Shown: positions 34,874 through 43,581, counted from the first letter of the stretch. The stretch is DNA of 64,000 nt from Microcella alkaliphila (GCF_002355395.1 NZ_AP017315.1:1860001-1924000), one strand, 5' to 3'. A program made the numbers and translations. Notes: generated by a model from the sequence alone, not told the origin.

Positions 34874-36000
34874 CAGTTCTCCTCCTCAAAGCTCTCGAGG
34901 TACTCGCCGAACTGGCGACGCTGCTCGTCGATACCGCGGTGCGGCTCGGCGTACACGTGGTCGAACATGGCGAGCGGTGGCGGGTCGGTCTGTTCCGTGC
35001 ATCCCGCTCGGAATTCGGCGGCCGCCTCGTCGGCGCGGCGGGCGATGGATGCGGCGAGCGCGTCATCGAGGACGCCGGCCTCGCGCAGGTGCGCCTCCAC
35101 GCGCGCGAGCGGGTCGCGCCCCGCCCACTCTTCGCGCTCGAGCGGGTCAACGTAGCGTGACGGGTCGTCGGAGGTGGTGTGAGGCCCCATGCGGTAGGTG
35201 ATCGCCTCGATGAACGTCGGGCCGCCGCCCTCGCGGGCCTGCTCGACGGCGCGGCGGGTCACCGCCATCACAGCGAGCACGTCGTTGCCGTCGACCCGCA
35301 CGCTGGGAATGCCGAAGCCGGGTGCCCGGTCGGCGATCGGCCGCTGTGCCTGCAGGGTCACGGGCTCGCTGATCGCCCACTGGTTGTTCTGGCAGAAGAA
35401 GATGACGGGGGCGCGGAAGGAGGCGGCGAACACCATCGCCTCGTTGACGTCGCCCTGCGTGGTGGCGCCGTCGCCGAAGTAGGCGACCGCGACCGAGTCC
35501 TCGCCGTCGAGCTTCGCGCCGACCGCGTACCCCATGGCGTGCAGGGCCTGCGTGCCGATGACGATCGCGGGGGTCGCCATGCCGACCTCGTAGGGGTTCC
35601 AGCCCGAGAGGGCGGTGCCGCGCCAGACGTTCAGCATCTCGGTGAGCTTCACGCCGCGGCAGTAGGCGACGGCGTTCTCGCGGTAGCTCGAGAACACGAA
35701 GTCGTCGGGGCGCAGCACCCGGGCCGAGCCGACCTGGGCGGCCTCCTGGCCGAGCAGCGGCGGCCAGAGACCCAGCTCGCCCTGGCGTTGCAGCGCGGTC
35801 GCCTCGACGTCGAGGCGACGCACGATCACGAGGTCTTCGTAGAGACTCGCGAGCTGGTCGCCCGAGACGTCGGCGACGTAGTCGTCGTAGGGAGCGTGCG
35901 GAACTCGGCGACCGGAGGGGTCGAGCAGCTGAACCGGGCGGTCGTGCGGCGCGGATGCGCGCGGCCGCGACTCGCGGGATTCGGACAGGGACGACGGCAT
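34873..36000 (-). CDS. bkdA: Branched-chain 2-oxoacid dehydrogenase E1 component, alpha subunit
   Basis: 375 aa, first gene of the operon bkdA-bkdB-bkdC(-methyltransferase). The thiamine diphosphate motif runs from GDGATTQGDVNEAMVF to FFCQNNQWAIS. The phosphorylation-loop-like segment TYRMGPHTTSDDPSRY fits BCKDH E1-alpha. Ribosome site GGAGGAG precedes the ATG. No E3 gene is adjacent. An imperfect palindrome lies about 60 bp upstream. Confidence 0.93.
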   Translation of the reverse strand: MPSSLSESRESRPRASAPHDRPVQLLDPSGRRVPHAPYDDYVADVSGDQLASLYEDLVIVRRLDVEATALQRQGELGLWPPLLGQEAAQVGSARVLRPDDFVFSSYRENAVAYCRGVKLTEMLNVWRGTALSGWNPYEVGMATPAIVIGTQALHAMGYAVGAKLDGEDSVAVAYFGDGATTQGDVNEAMVFAASFRAPVIFFCQNNQWAISEPVTLQAQRPIADRAPGFGIPSVRVDGNDVLAVMAVTRRAVEQAREGGGPTFIEAITYRMGPHTTSDDPSRYVDPLEREEWAGRDPLARVEAHLREAGVLDDALAASIARRADEAAAEFRAGCTEQTDPPPLAMFDHVYAEPHRGIDEQRRQFGEYLESFEEEN

Positions 36001-36054
36001 TGGCTCCTCCGATCCACCGCTCGCGACTGGTGTGTCGGTGCGCGGTGACGCTCA

Positions 36055-36079
36055 CAGTTCCCACTTGTGGCGGAAACTG
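36055..36079. promoter_or_regulatory. Imperfect palindrome upstream of bkdA
   Basis: CAGTTCCCAC and GTGGCGGAAACTG face each other across two bases (CAGTT, CC and CAC match their partners with small bulges). It lies in the 198-bp divergent gap between bkdA and the FAD-dehydrogenase gene; a regulator site is possible but unproven. Confidence 0.35.
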
Positions 36080-36197
36080 ACCCGGGCGACGGTGCCCGAG
36101 GCTACCTACGACGGTATCCCCGAAGCGCTCCCGCGACAAGCCGGGCACGCCCTTCGCGGCATACTGGCCGGGGCCCCAACGATGCGGAGACTTCTCT

Positions 36198-37856
36198 ATG
36201 ACCGAGACCGATCAATCCGACGCGATCATCATCGGCGCGGGCCTGTCTGGCCTCGTGGCGGCGGCCGAGCTGGTCGACGCCGGTAAACGCGTGACGATCG
36301 TCGACCAGGAGCCGGAGGCCACCTTCGGCGGGCAGGCCTGGTGGTCGTTCGGTGGGTTGTTCCTCGTCGACAGCCCCGAACAGCGCCGCATGGGCATCCG
36401 CGACTCGCTCGAGCTCGCGCGTGCGGACTGGGCGGGCACGGCGGGCTTCGATCGGCCGGAAGATGACCACGCACGGGCGTGGGCGGAGGCCTACCTCGCG
36501 TGGGCTGCCGACGAGAAGCGCGCATGGCTGCGCGAAAAGGGCATCGGCCTCTTCCCGGTTGTCGGCTGGGCTGAGCGCGGCGGGGATACGGCGACGCGGC
36601 ACGGCAACTCGGTGCCCCGCTTTCACATCGTGTGGGGCACGGGACCGGGCATCCTCGAGCCGTTCATCCGCACCGTGCGGCGTGGCGTCGACGAGGGGCT
36701 CGTCACGCTCACGTTCCGCCACCGCGTCGATGCGCTGTCGGTGACCGACGGGCGCGTTCACGGGGTGACCGGTAGCATCCTCGCCCCCGACGATGCCGCG
36801 CGAGGGGCTCCGTCGAATCGCGACGTGGTCGGCGAGTTTGCCCTGCAGGCCGATGCGGTCGTGCTTGCCTCAGGCGGTATCGGCGGCAACCACGACCTCG
36901 TGCGCGCGGCGTGGCCGGAGCGTCTCGGCACTCCCCCGAGCCGCATGCTCAGCGGCGTGCCGGAGCACGTCGACGGGCGCGGGCTCGGCATCGCCGAGGC
37001 GGCCGGTGCGCGACTCGTCAACGGCGACCGCATGTGGCACTACGTGGAGGGCCTCGAGAACTACGCGCCCGTGTGGCAGCGGCACGGCATTCGCATTTTG
37101 CCGGGGCCGTCGAGCCTGTGGCTCGACGCGACGGGCAGGCGACTACCGACCCCCCTGTTTCCCGGATTCGACACCCTCGGCACGCTCGCACACCTGCGGC
37201 ACACCGGGTACGACCACAGCTGGTTCGTCACGACCCAGTCGATCATCGAAAAAGAGTTCGCGCTCAGCGGCAGCGAGCAGAACCCCGACCTGACCGGAAA
37301 GAGTGTGCGCGAGCTGCTGCGCCAGCGTCTCGGGAAGGGCGCGACGGAGCCGGTGGAGGCGTTCAAACGGCAGGGGGCGGATTTCCTCGTCGCCGACTCC
37401 GTCGACGAGCTCGTCAAACGCATGGCCGCCCTCGAACCGAGTGCGCCGCTCGATACGGATCGCGTGCGCGACGAGATCGCCTCGCGCGATCGGATGCTCG
37501 ACAACGCCTTCGGAAAGGACGCCCAGCTGACCGCCGTCCGCGGCGCGCGTCGCTACCGCGGCGACAAGCTGATCCGGGTCGCGCGCCCCCACCGGCTGAC
37601 GGACCCGGCGCACGGGCCGCTCATCGCCGTGCGTCTGCACGTCATCACGCGCAAGAGCCTCGGCGGCATCCAGACCGACCTCGACTGCCGAGCGCTCGAC
37701 GCGGGTGGCGCGGTAGTTCCGGGGCTGTACGCCGTCGGCGAGGCTGCGGGTTTCGGCGGCGGCGGCGTGCACGGCTACCGCTCGCTCGAGGGCACGTTCC
37801 TCGGCGGCTGTCTGCACACGGGGCTGCGGGCGGGGCGGGCCATCGCGCGCGGATGA
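36198..37856 (+). CDS. FAD-binding dehydrogenase (3-ketosteroid dehydrogenase/fumarate reductase flavoprotein-like)
   Basis: 552 aa. Dinucleotide fold AIIIGAGLSGLVAAAELVDAGKRV at the N-terminus, GGQAWWSFGG after it, and a second FAD contact LYAVGEAAGFGGGGVHGYRSLEGTFLGGCL at the end. This matches the conserved actinobacterial FAD-binding dehydrogenase group related to KstD and succinate dehydrogenase flavoproteins. It acts on an unknown substrate by alpha,beta-dehydrogenation or reduction. No iron-sulfur or membrane partner genes are nearby. Confidence 0.9.
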   Translation: MTETDQSDAIIIGAGLSGLVAAAELVDAGKRVTIVDQEPEATFGGQAWWSFGGLFLVDSPEQRRMGIRDSLELARADWAGTAGFDRPEDDHARAWAEAYLAWAADEKRAWLREKGIGLFPVVGWAERGGDTATRHGNSVPRFHIVWGTGPGILEPFIRTVRRGVDEGLVTLTFRHRVDALSVTDGRVHGVTGSILAPDDAARGAPSNRDVVGEFALQADAVVLASGGIGGNHDLVRAAWPERLGTPPSRMLSGVPEHVDGRGLGIAEAAGARLVNGDRMWHYVEGLENYAPVWQRHGIRILPGPSSLWLDATGRRLPTPLFPGFDTLGTLAHLRHTGYDHSWFVTTQSIIEKEFALSGSEQNPDLTGKSVRELLRQRLGKGATEPVEAFKRQGADFLVADSVDELVKRMAALEPSAPLDTDRVRDEIASRDRMLDNAFGKDAQLTAVRGARRYRGDKLIRVARPHRLTDPAHGPLIAVRLHVITRKSLGGIQTDLDCRALDAGGAVVPGLYAVGEAAGFGGGGVHGYRSLEGTFLGGCLHTGLRAGRAIARG

Positions 37857-37898
37857 CCTGAGCACCCGGGAGCGGGCGCCGCGATGGGGGTGCGTCGC

Positions 37899-38588
37899 CT
37901 AGAGGCTCCAGGCGACGGGCTTGACCAGCACGTGGCCGCGGCGCGACGTGAGCCGCAGCCACGCCCCTGAGGCGAACTGCTGCACCTGCTCGTCCTCGGC
38001 ACCCTCCGCTCCGTCGTCGAGAAAGGCAAGGCTCTCGGCCGCGAACGCCGCACCGGCCGGCAGATGGTCGTGGCCCTCGATGGGGCGCCCCCACACCTCG
38101 GAACGCACCCGGTCGACGAGCGCCTGCCCGGGGTTGTCGGGCACCGCGGCCGCGACCTCGGCGATGCCCTCCGTGGCCGTCCGCCGCAGGGTCGAGGCGG
38201 CGATCGGCGCCATGCGCTGCCAGCCGCCCCGCGGCGGCGAGATCGCGGCCCAGCTGACGGAGTGCACGGGGGTCGGCAGGGCGAGGTCGACGGGAGTCGC
38301 GTCGTCCGTGACGGCCGCGAGGCGTGCATCCACCCGCGTGTGCAGCGAGCGCAACGGAACGACCGCGTCGACCGTGCCGTCGGGCGCGGCCAGCGTGCGC
38401 AGCCCCAACACGGTCGGGCTGCGGTCGAGCAGGCCCTTCGGCGCAATGACGGCCACGTACGCGGCGAGCACGCCCGAGTCGGCGATGATGCGCATTGAGC
38501 CGGCCTCATCGAGGCGCAGGCCACGGGCGGCGAGCGTGCCGAGGTCGCGCAGCGCCGCAGCGCTGCCGAGGGTCACGGTCGCAGGCAT
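37899..38588 (-). CDS. Conserved hypothetical protein
   Basis: 229 aa, soluble, no signal peptide or transmembrane helix. The N-terminal half is beta/alpha with hydrophobic strands (LAAYVAVIAPKGLL, VDAVVPLRSLHTRV). The remainder contains a helix rich in Ala/Glu (TEGIAEVAAAVPDN). I recognise no domain. The ATG at 38588 is preferred over the in-frame GTG one codon earlier because it sits seven bases after TAGTCT on the minus strand. Confidence 0.75.
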   Translation of the reverse strand: MPATVTLGSAAALRDLGTLAARGLRLDEAGSMRIIADSGVLAAYVAVIAPKGLLDRSPTVLGLRTLAAPDGTVDAVVPLRSLHTRVDARLAAVTDDATPVDLALPTPVHSVSWAAISPPRGGWQRMAPIAASTLRRTATEGIAEVAAAVPDNPGQALVDRVRSEVWGRPIEGHDHLPAGAAFAAESLAFLDDGAEGAEDEQVQQFASGAWLRLTSRRGHVLVKPVAWSL

Positions 38589-38594
38589 CACTTC

Positions 38595-38601
38595 TAGACT
38601 A
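38595..38601. promoter_or_regulatory. Overlapping bidirectional -10 boxes
   Basis: TAGACT (38595-38600, plus) precedes the ATG at 38609 by eight bases; TAGTCT (38601-38596, minus) precedes the ATG at 38588 by seven. The hexamers share five base pairs and the two start codons are only 20 bp apart. Confidence 0.5.
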
Positions 38602-38608
38602 CGGGGCG

Positions 38609-39493
38609 ATGACTGACGACACTCGCGACCCCGTAGCCTCCATGCTCGCCGCCCTCACACTCAGCGAGACGGGTGCGCGCACGAGCGAAGACATCTTCAC
38701 CGCCCCCAGCCAGTGGATGCCGCACGGCCGCGTATTCGGCGGTCAGGTCGCCGCGCAGTCGGTCATGGCCGCGATGCGCACCGTCGAGGCCGACCGCAGC
38801 ATCCACTCGATGCACGGGTACTTCCTGCGGCCGGGCGACGTCTCCCAGCCGATCACGATCAGTGTCGACCGCATTCACGACGGGCGCTCGTTCTCGACCC
38901 GCCGCAGCCAGGCGTACCAGAACGGCGTGCCGATCTTCTCGATGATCGCGTCGTTCCAAGACGACGACCCCGGGCTCGAGCACCACGCCGCGATGCCCGA
39001 GGGCCTCCCCCAGCCCGAAGAGCTGCCGAGCGCCGCCGAGGTGCTCGAACCGATCGACCACCCGACGGCGCAGTTCTGGGCAAGCTCCCGGCCGTTCGAC
39101 CTGCGGCACGCCCCCGGCCCCGTGTACTTCCGGGTCGAGGGCGACCAGGTGCCGCACCAGGCCGTGTGGTTCCGGGCGCTTTCGCCGCTTCCCGACGACG
39201 AGAACCTGCACCGCGCGGCGCTCGTGTATGCCAGCGACTACTCGATCCTCGAGCCGATCTTGCGCGTGCACGGCCACTCGTGGGCGACGCCCGGCCTCAA
39301 GATGGCGAGCCTCGACCACGCCATGTGGTGGCACCGCTTCGCGCGCGTCGACGACTGGCTCTGCTACGTGCAGGAATCGCCGAACGCCATCGGCGGGCGC
39401 GGCCTGTCGACCGGCCGCATCTTCACCCGCGACGGGATGCTCGTGGCCTCCGTCGCCCAGGAGGGCATGGTGCGGGTGCCGCGCCAGGCGTAG
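38609..39493 (+). CDS. tesB: Acyl-CoA thioesterase II
   Basis: 294 aa, a double hot-dog fold. HGRVFGGQVAAQS near the N-terminus, IHSMHGYFLRPGDVSQPI, and the C-terminal catalytic region SLDHAMWWHRFARVDDWLCYVQESP are the TesB signatures. The Asp-Thr/Ser-Gln catalytic network appears intact (SLDHAMW, RGLSTGRIF). It hydrolyses medium- and long-chain acyl-CoA to free acid and CoA. Probably leaderless. Confidence 0.95.
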   Translation: MTDDTRDPVASMLAALTLSETGARTSEDIFTAPSQWMPHGRVFGGQVAAQSVMAAMRTVEADRSIHSMHGYFLRPGDVSQPITISVDRIHDGRSFSTRRSQAYQNGVPIFSMIASFQDDDPGLEHHAAMPEGLPQPEELPSAAEVLEPIDHPTAQFWASSRPFDLRHAPGPVYFRVEGDQVPHQAVWFRALSPLPDDENLHRAALVYASDYSILEPILRVHGHSWATPGLKMASLDHAMWWHRFARVDDWLCYVQESPNAIGGRGLSTGRIFTRDGMLVASVAQEGMVRVPRQA

Positions 39494-39503
39494 CCGCCCC
39501 GCC

Positions 39504-40514
39504 TCAGTGCGCGTGACCGCGGTGCCACGCGGGAAACGGGTCGACGTAGCTCGCCCACTCCATCGGCCCGGCGATGAGCTCATCGTCGGCGAGCAGGGCC
39601 GCGCCGAGCGCGCGGGTGATCTCACTCCCCCGTAGCCGCTCGCCCACGAACACGATCTCCTGACCGCTGATGATGTCGGGCTCGTCGTCGCTCAGTCCTG
39701 TCGGGTCGAGATTCAGGTGCGCTCCGGCGCTCGACCATGAGCCGACCGCTCCGGCGCGGGAGGCCAGGCGCACGACCCCGCGGGAGCGCCAGATCGTGCC
39801 GGCGTGCTGGGGTGTAAGACAGACCCGCACGACCTCGTCGAGGCGGCCCGGGTGAAAGGGCCGGGGGTCGCGAAACACGACCGAGTCGACCCCGCGCGGA
39901 AGCCGCGGTGCGCGGTCGCTGAGGGCGAGCATCCAGCCCTGCTCGGAGGCGAGGTCGTCGACCGGCGGGCGGATGAGGCGTCGGAATCGGTAGGCGCCGA
40001 CCGACGCGGGGCGGTCGACGAGCAGGATGGGCGCGCGCGGGTTCAGCGCATAGGCGAGGTCGGCGGCGCGCGGCGGCGCGTCACCCACCACGATCACGGC
40101 GGTCGCGAACTCGACGCGATTCGCAATCGCCTGGGCGGAGGTTCCGTCGCCCCTGTCGCGCCCGGGGTGCAGGAGCCGGTCGAGCTCGTCGCCGCGCACG
40201 ACGGCAATGACGTCTCGCACGTGCAGGGGGCGCTCACTCGGTTCGCGGGCCGACAGCGCGGCGTGCAACGCAAGGCCGACGTCGGCGGGGTCGTACACGT
40301 CGTCGATGCCGAGGGCGAGCGTCACGGGCGCGGAGTCCGGCGCGGATTCGGGCACCGCGTCGTCGATGCGGGCGACGAGGGCGTCGATGTCGATGCCGGA
40401 TGCGTCGCTCGTGCGACACTCGCCGACGCGGTCGGCGACGAGCGCGGCAGCCTCGGCGCGCAGGGCACGGTTCGGCCCGGTGACGAGCGTGACCAAGACG
40501 GGCGGGACGGGCAT
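39504..40514 (-). CDS. COG0523/CobW-like protein with degenerate P-loop, probable zinc-starvation gene
   Basis: 336 aa. The overall order (N-terminal Rossmann-like region, linker, C-terminal CobW_C-like domain with the segment SRGVVRLASRAGAVGSWSSAG) matches COG0523 G3E GTPases. However, the Walker A site reads VTGPNRALRAEAA and lacks GKT, and there is no CxCC metal motif, so GTP hydrolysis is doubtful. It is divergent from the zinc-free L36 gene across a Zur-box-like palindrome, and has GAGGAG as ribosome site. The role is probably zinc handling under limitation; this is inference from context. Confidence 0.8.
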   Translation of the reverse strand: MPVPPVLVTLVTGPNRALRAEAAALVADRVGECRTSDASGIDIDALVARIDDAVPESAPDSAPVTLALGIDDVYDPADVGLALHAALSAREPSERPLHVRDVIAVVRGDELDRLLHPGRDRGDGTSAQAIANRVEFATAVIVVGDAPPRAADLAYALNPRAPILLVDRPASVGAYRFRRLIRPPVDDLASEQGWMLALSDRAPRLPRGVDSVVFRDPRPFHPGRLDEVVRVCLTPQHAGTIWRSRGVVRLASRAGAVGSWSSAGAHLNLDPTGLSDDEPDIISGQEIVFVGERLRGSEITRALGAALLADDELIAGPMEWASYVDPFPAWHRGHAH

Positions 40515-40527
40515 CGAACTCCTCGTG

Positions 40528-40561
40528 CTAGCTTAATGATAACGATTATCACTATAGCTAG
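40528..40561. promoter_or_regulatory. Zur-box-like operator between the COG0523 gene and rpmJ
   Basis: TGATAACGATTATCA (40537-40551) has perfect 6-bp arms around CGA and resembles actinobacterial Zur boxes (TGA-rich, AT-rich, 15-23 bp dyad). It is framed by a second dyad, CTAGCT (40528-40533) and AGCTAG (40556-40561), with nearly the same centre. Only 55 bp separate the two divergent start codons, so one bound repressor could silence both genes. Confidence 0.8.
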
Positions 40562-40569
40562 GAGTGGCG

Positions 40570-40692
40570 ATGAAGGTCCGCAACAGCATCAAGAGCATGA
40601 AGAAGATGCCCGGGTCGCAGGTTGTGCGGCGCCGCGGGCGCGTCTTCGTCATCAACAAGCAGAACCCGCGCTTCAAGGCGCGCCAGGGCTAG
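40570..40692 (+). CDS. rpmJ: Zinc-independent 50S ribosomal protein L36 (C-minus paralogue)
   Basis: 40 aa, highly basic: it starts [20 protein letters not shown] and continues [20 protein letters not shown]. The normal L36 has a CxxC...CxxxH zinc ribbon; every one of these Cys residues is absent here. Such C-minus paralogues replace the zinc form when zinc is scarce, freeing the metal. Ribosome site AGGAG six bases before the ATG. Zur control is supported by the palindrome immediately upstream. Confidence 0.95.
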   Translation: MKVRNSIKSMKKMPGSQVVRRRGRVFVINKQNPRFKARQG

Positions 40693-40715
40693 TCCGGCTC
40701 GGGGCTCAGCGGGTC

Positions 40716-41192
40716 TCAGCCGCGGAAGGCGACCGGCTCGTCCGTGAAGCGCTGCCAGACCTCGCGCACCGCGGGCGGGATGCGCGTGGGCGCGCCGGTC
40801 GCCGCATCCACCAGTACCAGCGTGGTCGCCGCGACCGCGTACGGGGCACGGTCTCCGCTGTCGGCGTCACCGACAGCGCGCGGGGGAAGCACCTCGTAGT
40901 GCACCTCGAGGCTCGCCCCTCCCATGCGCGCGATCCACAGCGAGACCTCGAGCGGCTCCCGCAGGTGCGGAATCTCGCGGCGGTACTCGATGCGCTGCGC
41001 CGCGATCACGGTGTGCTGCGCAGCCTGAGGCCCCGACGGGAGGACGGCCGTGGGATGCACGGCGTCCGGCCCCGCCCAGAACGCACTGATGCGCGCCTCC
41101 TCCAGCAGAGTCAGGAAGGCGGCGTTGTTGACGTGCCCGTACGCATCCAGATCGCTCCAGCGCACGGGCACGTCGACGCTGACGCGCGACAT
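40716..41192 (-). CDS. Acyl-CoA thioesterase, 4HBT/YbgC-like hot-dog protein
   Basis: 158 aa, a single hot-dog domain. The motif VRWSDLDAYGHVNNAAFLTLLEEAR carries the catalytic Asp (second Asp of SDLDAYGHVNN) of the 4-hydroxybenzoyl-CoA thioesterase/YbgC group. It hydrolyses a small or aromatic acyl-CoA; substrate unknown. It follows ettA on the same strand after 15 bp and may be co-transcribed. Confidence 0.9.
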   Translation of the reverse strand: MSRVSVDVPVRWSDLDAYGHVNNAAFLTLLEEARISAFWAGPDAVHPTAVLPSGPQAAQHTVIAAQRIEYRREIPHLREPLEVSLWIARMGGASLEVHYEVLPPRAVGDADSGDRAPYAVAATTLVLVDAATGAPTRIPPAVREVWQRFTDEPVAFRG

Positions 41193-41207
41193 GCGACTCG
41201 CCGCCCG

Positions 41208-42890
41208 CTAGTCGCGGGTCAGCTTGCGGTAGGTGACCCGGTGTGGGCGAGCCGCGTCGGGGCCGAGTCGCTCGATCTTGTTCGCCTCGTACGCCTCGAA
41301 GTTGCCCTCGAACCAATACCAGTTCGCCGGGTTCTCCTCCGTGCCCTCGTAGGCGAGGATGTGCGTGGCGATGCGGTCGAGGAACCACCGGTCGTGCGTA
41401 ATGACCACGGCGCAGCCGGGAAACTCGAGCAGGGCGTTCTCGAGCGACTGCAGCGTCTCGACGTCGAGGTCGTTCGTCGGCTCGTCGAGCAGCAGCAGGT
41501 TGCCGCCCTCTTTCAGCGTGAGCGCGAGGTTGAGGCGGTTGCGCTCACCGCCCGACAAGACGCCGGCCTTCTTCTGCTGGTCGGGGCCCTTGAAGCCGAA
41601 CTTCGACACGTACGCACGCGACGGGATCTCGGTCTTGCCGACCGTGATGATGTCGAGCCCGTCGCTGACGACCTCCCAGAGGGTCTTGTTCGGGTCGATG
41701 TTCGCGCGCGACTGGTCGACGTAGCTGATCTTGACCGTCTCGCCGACCTTCAGGTCGCCGCCGTCCAACTCTTCGAGGCCGACGATCGTCTTGAACAGCG
41801 TGGTCTTTCCCACACCGTTCGGGCCGATCACGCCGACGATGCCGTTCGGCGGCAGGCTGAAGGACAGACCGTCGATCAGGGTGCGGTCGCCGAACGACTT
41901 GTGCAGCTTCTTCGCCTCGATCACGATCGAGCCCAGCCGCGGACCGGCGGGAATCTGGATCTCCTCGAAGTCCAACTTCCGCGTCTTCTCGGCCTCGGCC
42001 GCCATCTCTTCGTAGCGCGCCAGACGCGCCTTCGACTTCGCCTGGCGACCCTTCGCGTTCGAGCGCACCCACTCGAGCTCGTCGGCGAGCCGCTTCGCGA
42101 GCTTCGCGTCCTTCTTGCCCTGCACGTTCAGGCGCTCGGCCTTCTTCTCGAGGTAGGTCGAGTAGTTGCCCTCGTAGGGGTACAGGCGACCACGGTCGAC
42201 CTCGGCGATCCACTCGGCGACATGGTCGAGGAAGTACCGGTCGTGCGTGATCGCAATGACGGCGCCGGGGTACTTCTGCAGGTGCTGCTCAAGCCACAGC
42301 ACGCTCTCGGCGTCGAGGTGGTTCGTGGGCTCGTCGAGCAGCAGGAGGTCGGGCTTCTCGAGCAGAAGCTTGCACAGCGCGACGCGGCGCTTCTCACCAC
42401 CCGACAGGTGCGTGATCACGGCGTCCCCCGGGGGGCACCGCAGCGCATCCATCGCCTGCTCGAGCTGCGAGTCGAGGTCCCAGCCATTCGCGGCGTCAAT
42501 CGCCTCCTGTAACACGCCCATCTCTGCCAGCAGCGTGTCGAAGTCGGCGTCGGGGTCGGCCATCGCGGCCGAAATCTCGTTGAAGCGCGTGATCTTGTCG
42601 TACAGCTCGCGCACGCCGTCCTGCACGTTCTCGAGCACCGTCTTCGACTCGTCGAGCTCGGGCTCCTGCATGAGGATGCCGACCGAGTAGCCCTCGGAGA
42701 GCCGCGCCTCGCCGTTCGACGGGGTGTCGAGCCCCGCCATGATCTTCAGAATGGTCGACTTACCGGCCCCGTTCGGGCCCACCATGCCGATCTTCGCTCC
42801 GGGATAGAACGACATCGTGACATCGTCGAGGATCAGCTTCTCGCCCACCGTCTTGCGGGCGCGCACCATGGTGTAGATGAATTCGGCCAT
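41208..42890 (-). CDS. ettA: Energy-dependent translational throttle protein EttA (ABC-F)
   Basis: 560 aa with two ABC domains. Walker A sites GPNGAGKST (about residue 40) and GPNGVGKTT (about 360), signatures LSGGEKRRVALC and LSGGERNRLNLAL, Walker B LLLLDEPTNHLD and LLLLDEPTNDLD. The inter-domain linker contains the PtIM-like charged helix. The extended opening FIYTMVRARKTVGEK is specific for EttA. It binds the ribosomal E site and gates initiation according to ATP/ADP ratio. The ATG at 42890 is seven bases after TAGACT and matches the family N-terminus. Confidence 0.97.
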   Translation of the reverse strand: MAEFIYTMVRARKTVGEKLILDDVTMSFYPGAKIGMVGPNGAGKSTILKIMAGLDTPSNGEARLSEGYSVGILMQEPELDESKTVLENVQDGVRELYDKITRFNEISAAMADPDADFDTLLAEMGVLQEAIDAANGWDLDSQLEQAMDALRCPPGDAVITHLSGGEKRRVALCKLLLEKPDLLLLDEPTNHLDAESVLWLEQHLQKYPGAVIAITHDRYFLDHVAEWIAEVDRGRLYPYEGNYSTYLEKKAERLNVQGKKDAKLAKRLADELEWVRSNAKGRQAKSKARLARYEEMAAEAEKTRKLDFEEIQIPAGPRLGSIVIEAKKLHKSFGDRTLIDGLSFSLPPNGIVGVIGPNGVGKTTLFKTIVGLEELDGGDLKVGETVKISYVDQSRANIDPNKTLWEVVSDGLDIITVGKTEIPSRAYVSKFGFKGPDQQKKAGVLSGGERNRLNLALTLKEGGNLLLLDEPTNDLDVETLQSLENALLEFPGCAVVITHDRWFLDRIATHILAYEGTEENPANWYWFEGNFEAYEANKIERLGPDAARPHRVTYRKLTRD

Positions 42891-42895
42891 GGGCT

Positions 42896-43408
42896 TCAGT
42901 CTATTGAGGCGTCGGTCCCCACGAGGCACCGGCCGGTCGCGAGCACAGGGACGACGGATGTGGTGACGGACGAGCCGCGCACCTCGCCGATGATGCAGTC
43001 ATCGTCGATACGGACGGCGAAGGAGATGACGTCGGTGGCCAACCCGAGGGGCGTCTGGTCCGCCGTTACCTCGAGCGCGGCGCGATCGAAGCCTGCGGCG
43101 ATGAGCGCCTCCGCAACCTGGGCCGAACTCGGGCGCTCGCCCACCGCGTCCGCGCCCTGCTGCACGACGAAACGGGCGAACGGCGCGTTGTCGGCGGCGC
43201 TCCCTCCCTCGACGAACTCGGGGGCCGGCTCCGACGGGTCGACGTCGGGGCCGCCCGGCTCGCCGGGCGAGGCCGTCGAGGTCGGAAGCGGCGCGGCGGT
43301 CGACGGAGGGTCTGTCGGGGCGGAGGACGTGCATCCCGCGGTGATGAGCGCCGCGACCGCAATGAACGCACCGGCGAGCGCCGTGCGCGACGCGGACCGA
43401 CGAAGCAT
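42896..43408 (-). CDS. Putative lipoprotein with small Cys-paired C-terminal domain
   Basis: 170 aa. Signal peptide with lipobox ITAGC (Cys26), then a Pro/Ser/Thr/Gly linker (about 30-65), then a domain of about 100 residues containing two Cys (DDDCIIGEV and ATGRCLVG) likely forming a disulfide. The domain pattern QVAEALIAAGFDRAALEVT...DVISFAVRI is conserved in Microbacteriaceae lipoproteins as I recall, but has no known function. AAAGGGG provides the ribosome site. It ends 6 bp before ettA. Confidence 0.8.
   Translation of the reverse strand: MLRRSASRTALAGAFIAVAALITAGCTSSAPTDPPSTAAPLPTSTASPGEPGGPDVDPSEPAPEFVEGGSAADNAPFARFVVQQGADAVGERPSSAQVAEALIAAGFDRAALEVTADQTPLGLATDVISFAVRIDDDCIIGEVRGSSVTTSVVPVLATGRCLVGTDASID
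42898..42903 (-). promoter_or_regulatory. -10 box for leaderless ettA
   Basis: TAGACT on the minus strand overlaps the stop codon of the upstream lipoprotein gene and lies seven bases before the ettA ATG. Confidence 0.45.
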
Positions 43409-43435
43409 GGGGCCCCTTTCCCGGGTGACCCGTCG

Positions 43436-43441
43436 AGTCTA
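43436..43441 (-). promoter_or_regulatory. -10 box for the lipoprotein gene
   Basis: TAGACT on the minus strand, 27 bases before the ATG at 43408, so this message would have a short leader carrying the AAAGGGG site. Confidence 0.4.
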
Positions 43442-43581
43442 CGGTCGCGGCGTGGGCACGAGCGCCCGGAGTAGTACACGACAGTCGCTGGAAAAAAACA
43501 CGGGCGGCGAGCGACGTATTCGATATCCGAACACGAACAATTGCACTCGCTTGCACCCATCACACTGCCGGAGCAGACTCA

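Noticed and set aside
39804-42512. A 902-codon plus-strand open frame opposite the COG0523, thioesterase and ettA genes
   Set aside because: Arg/Val/Gly/Asp-rich translation without domains, antisense to three genes with complete family motifs; a G/C-bias shadow.
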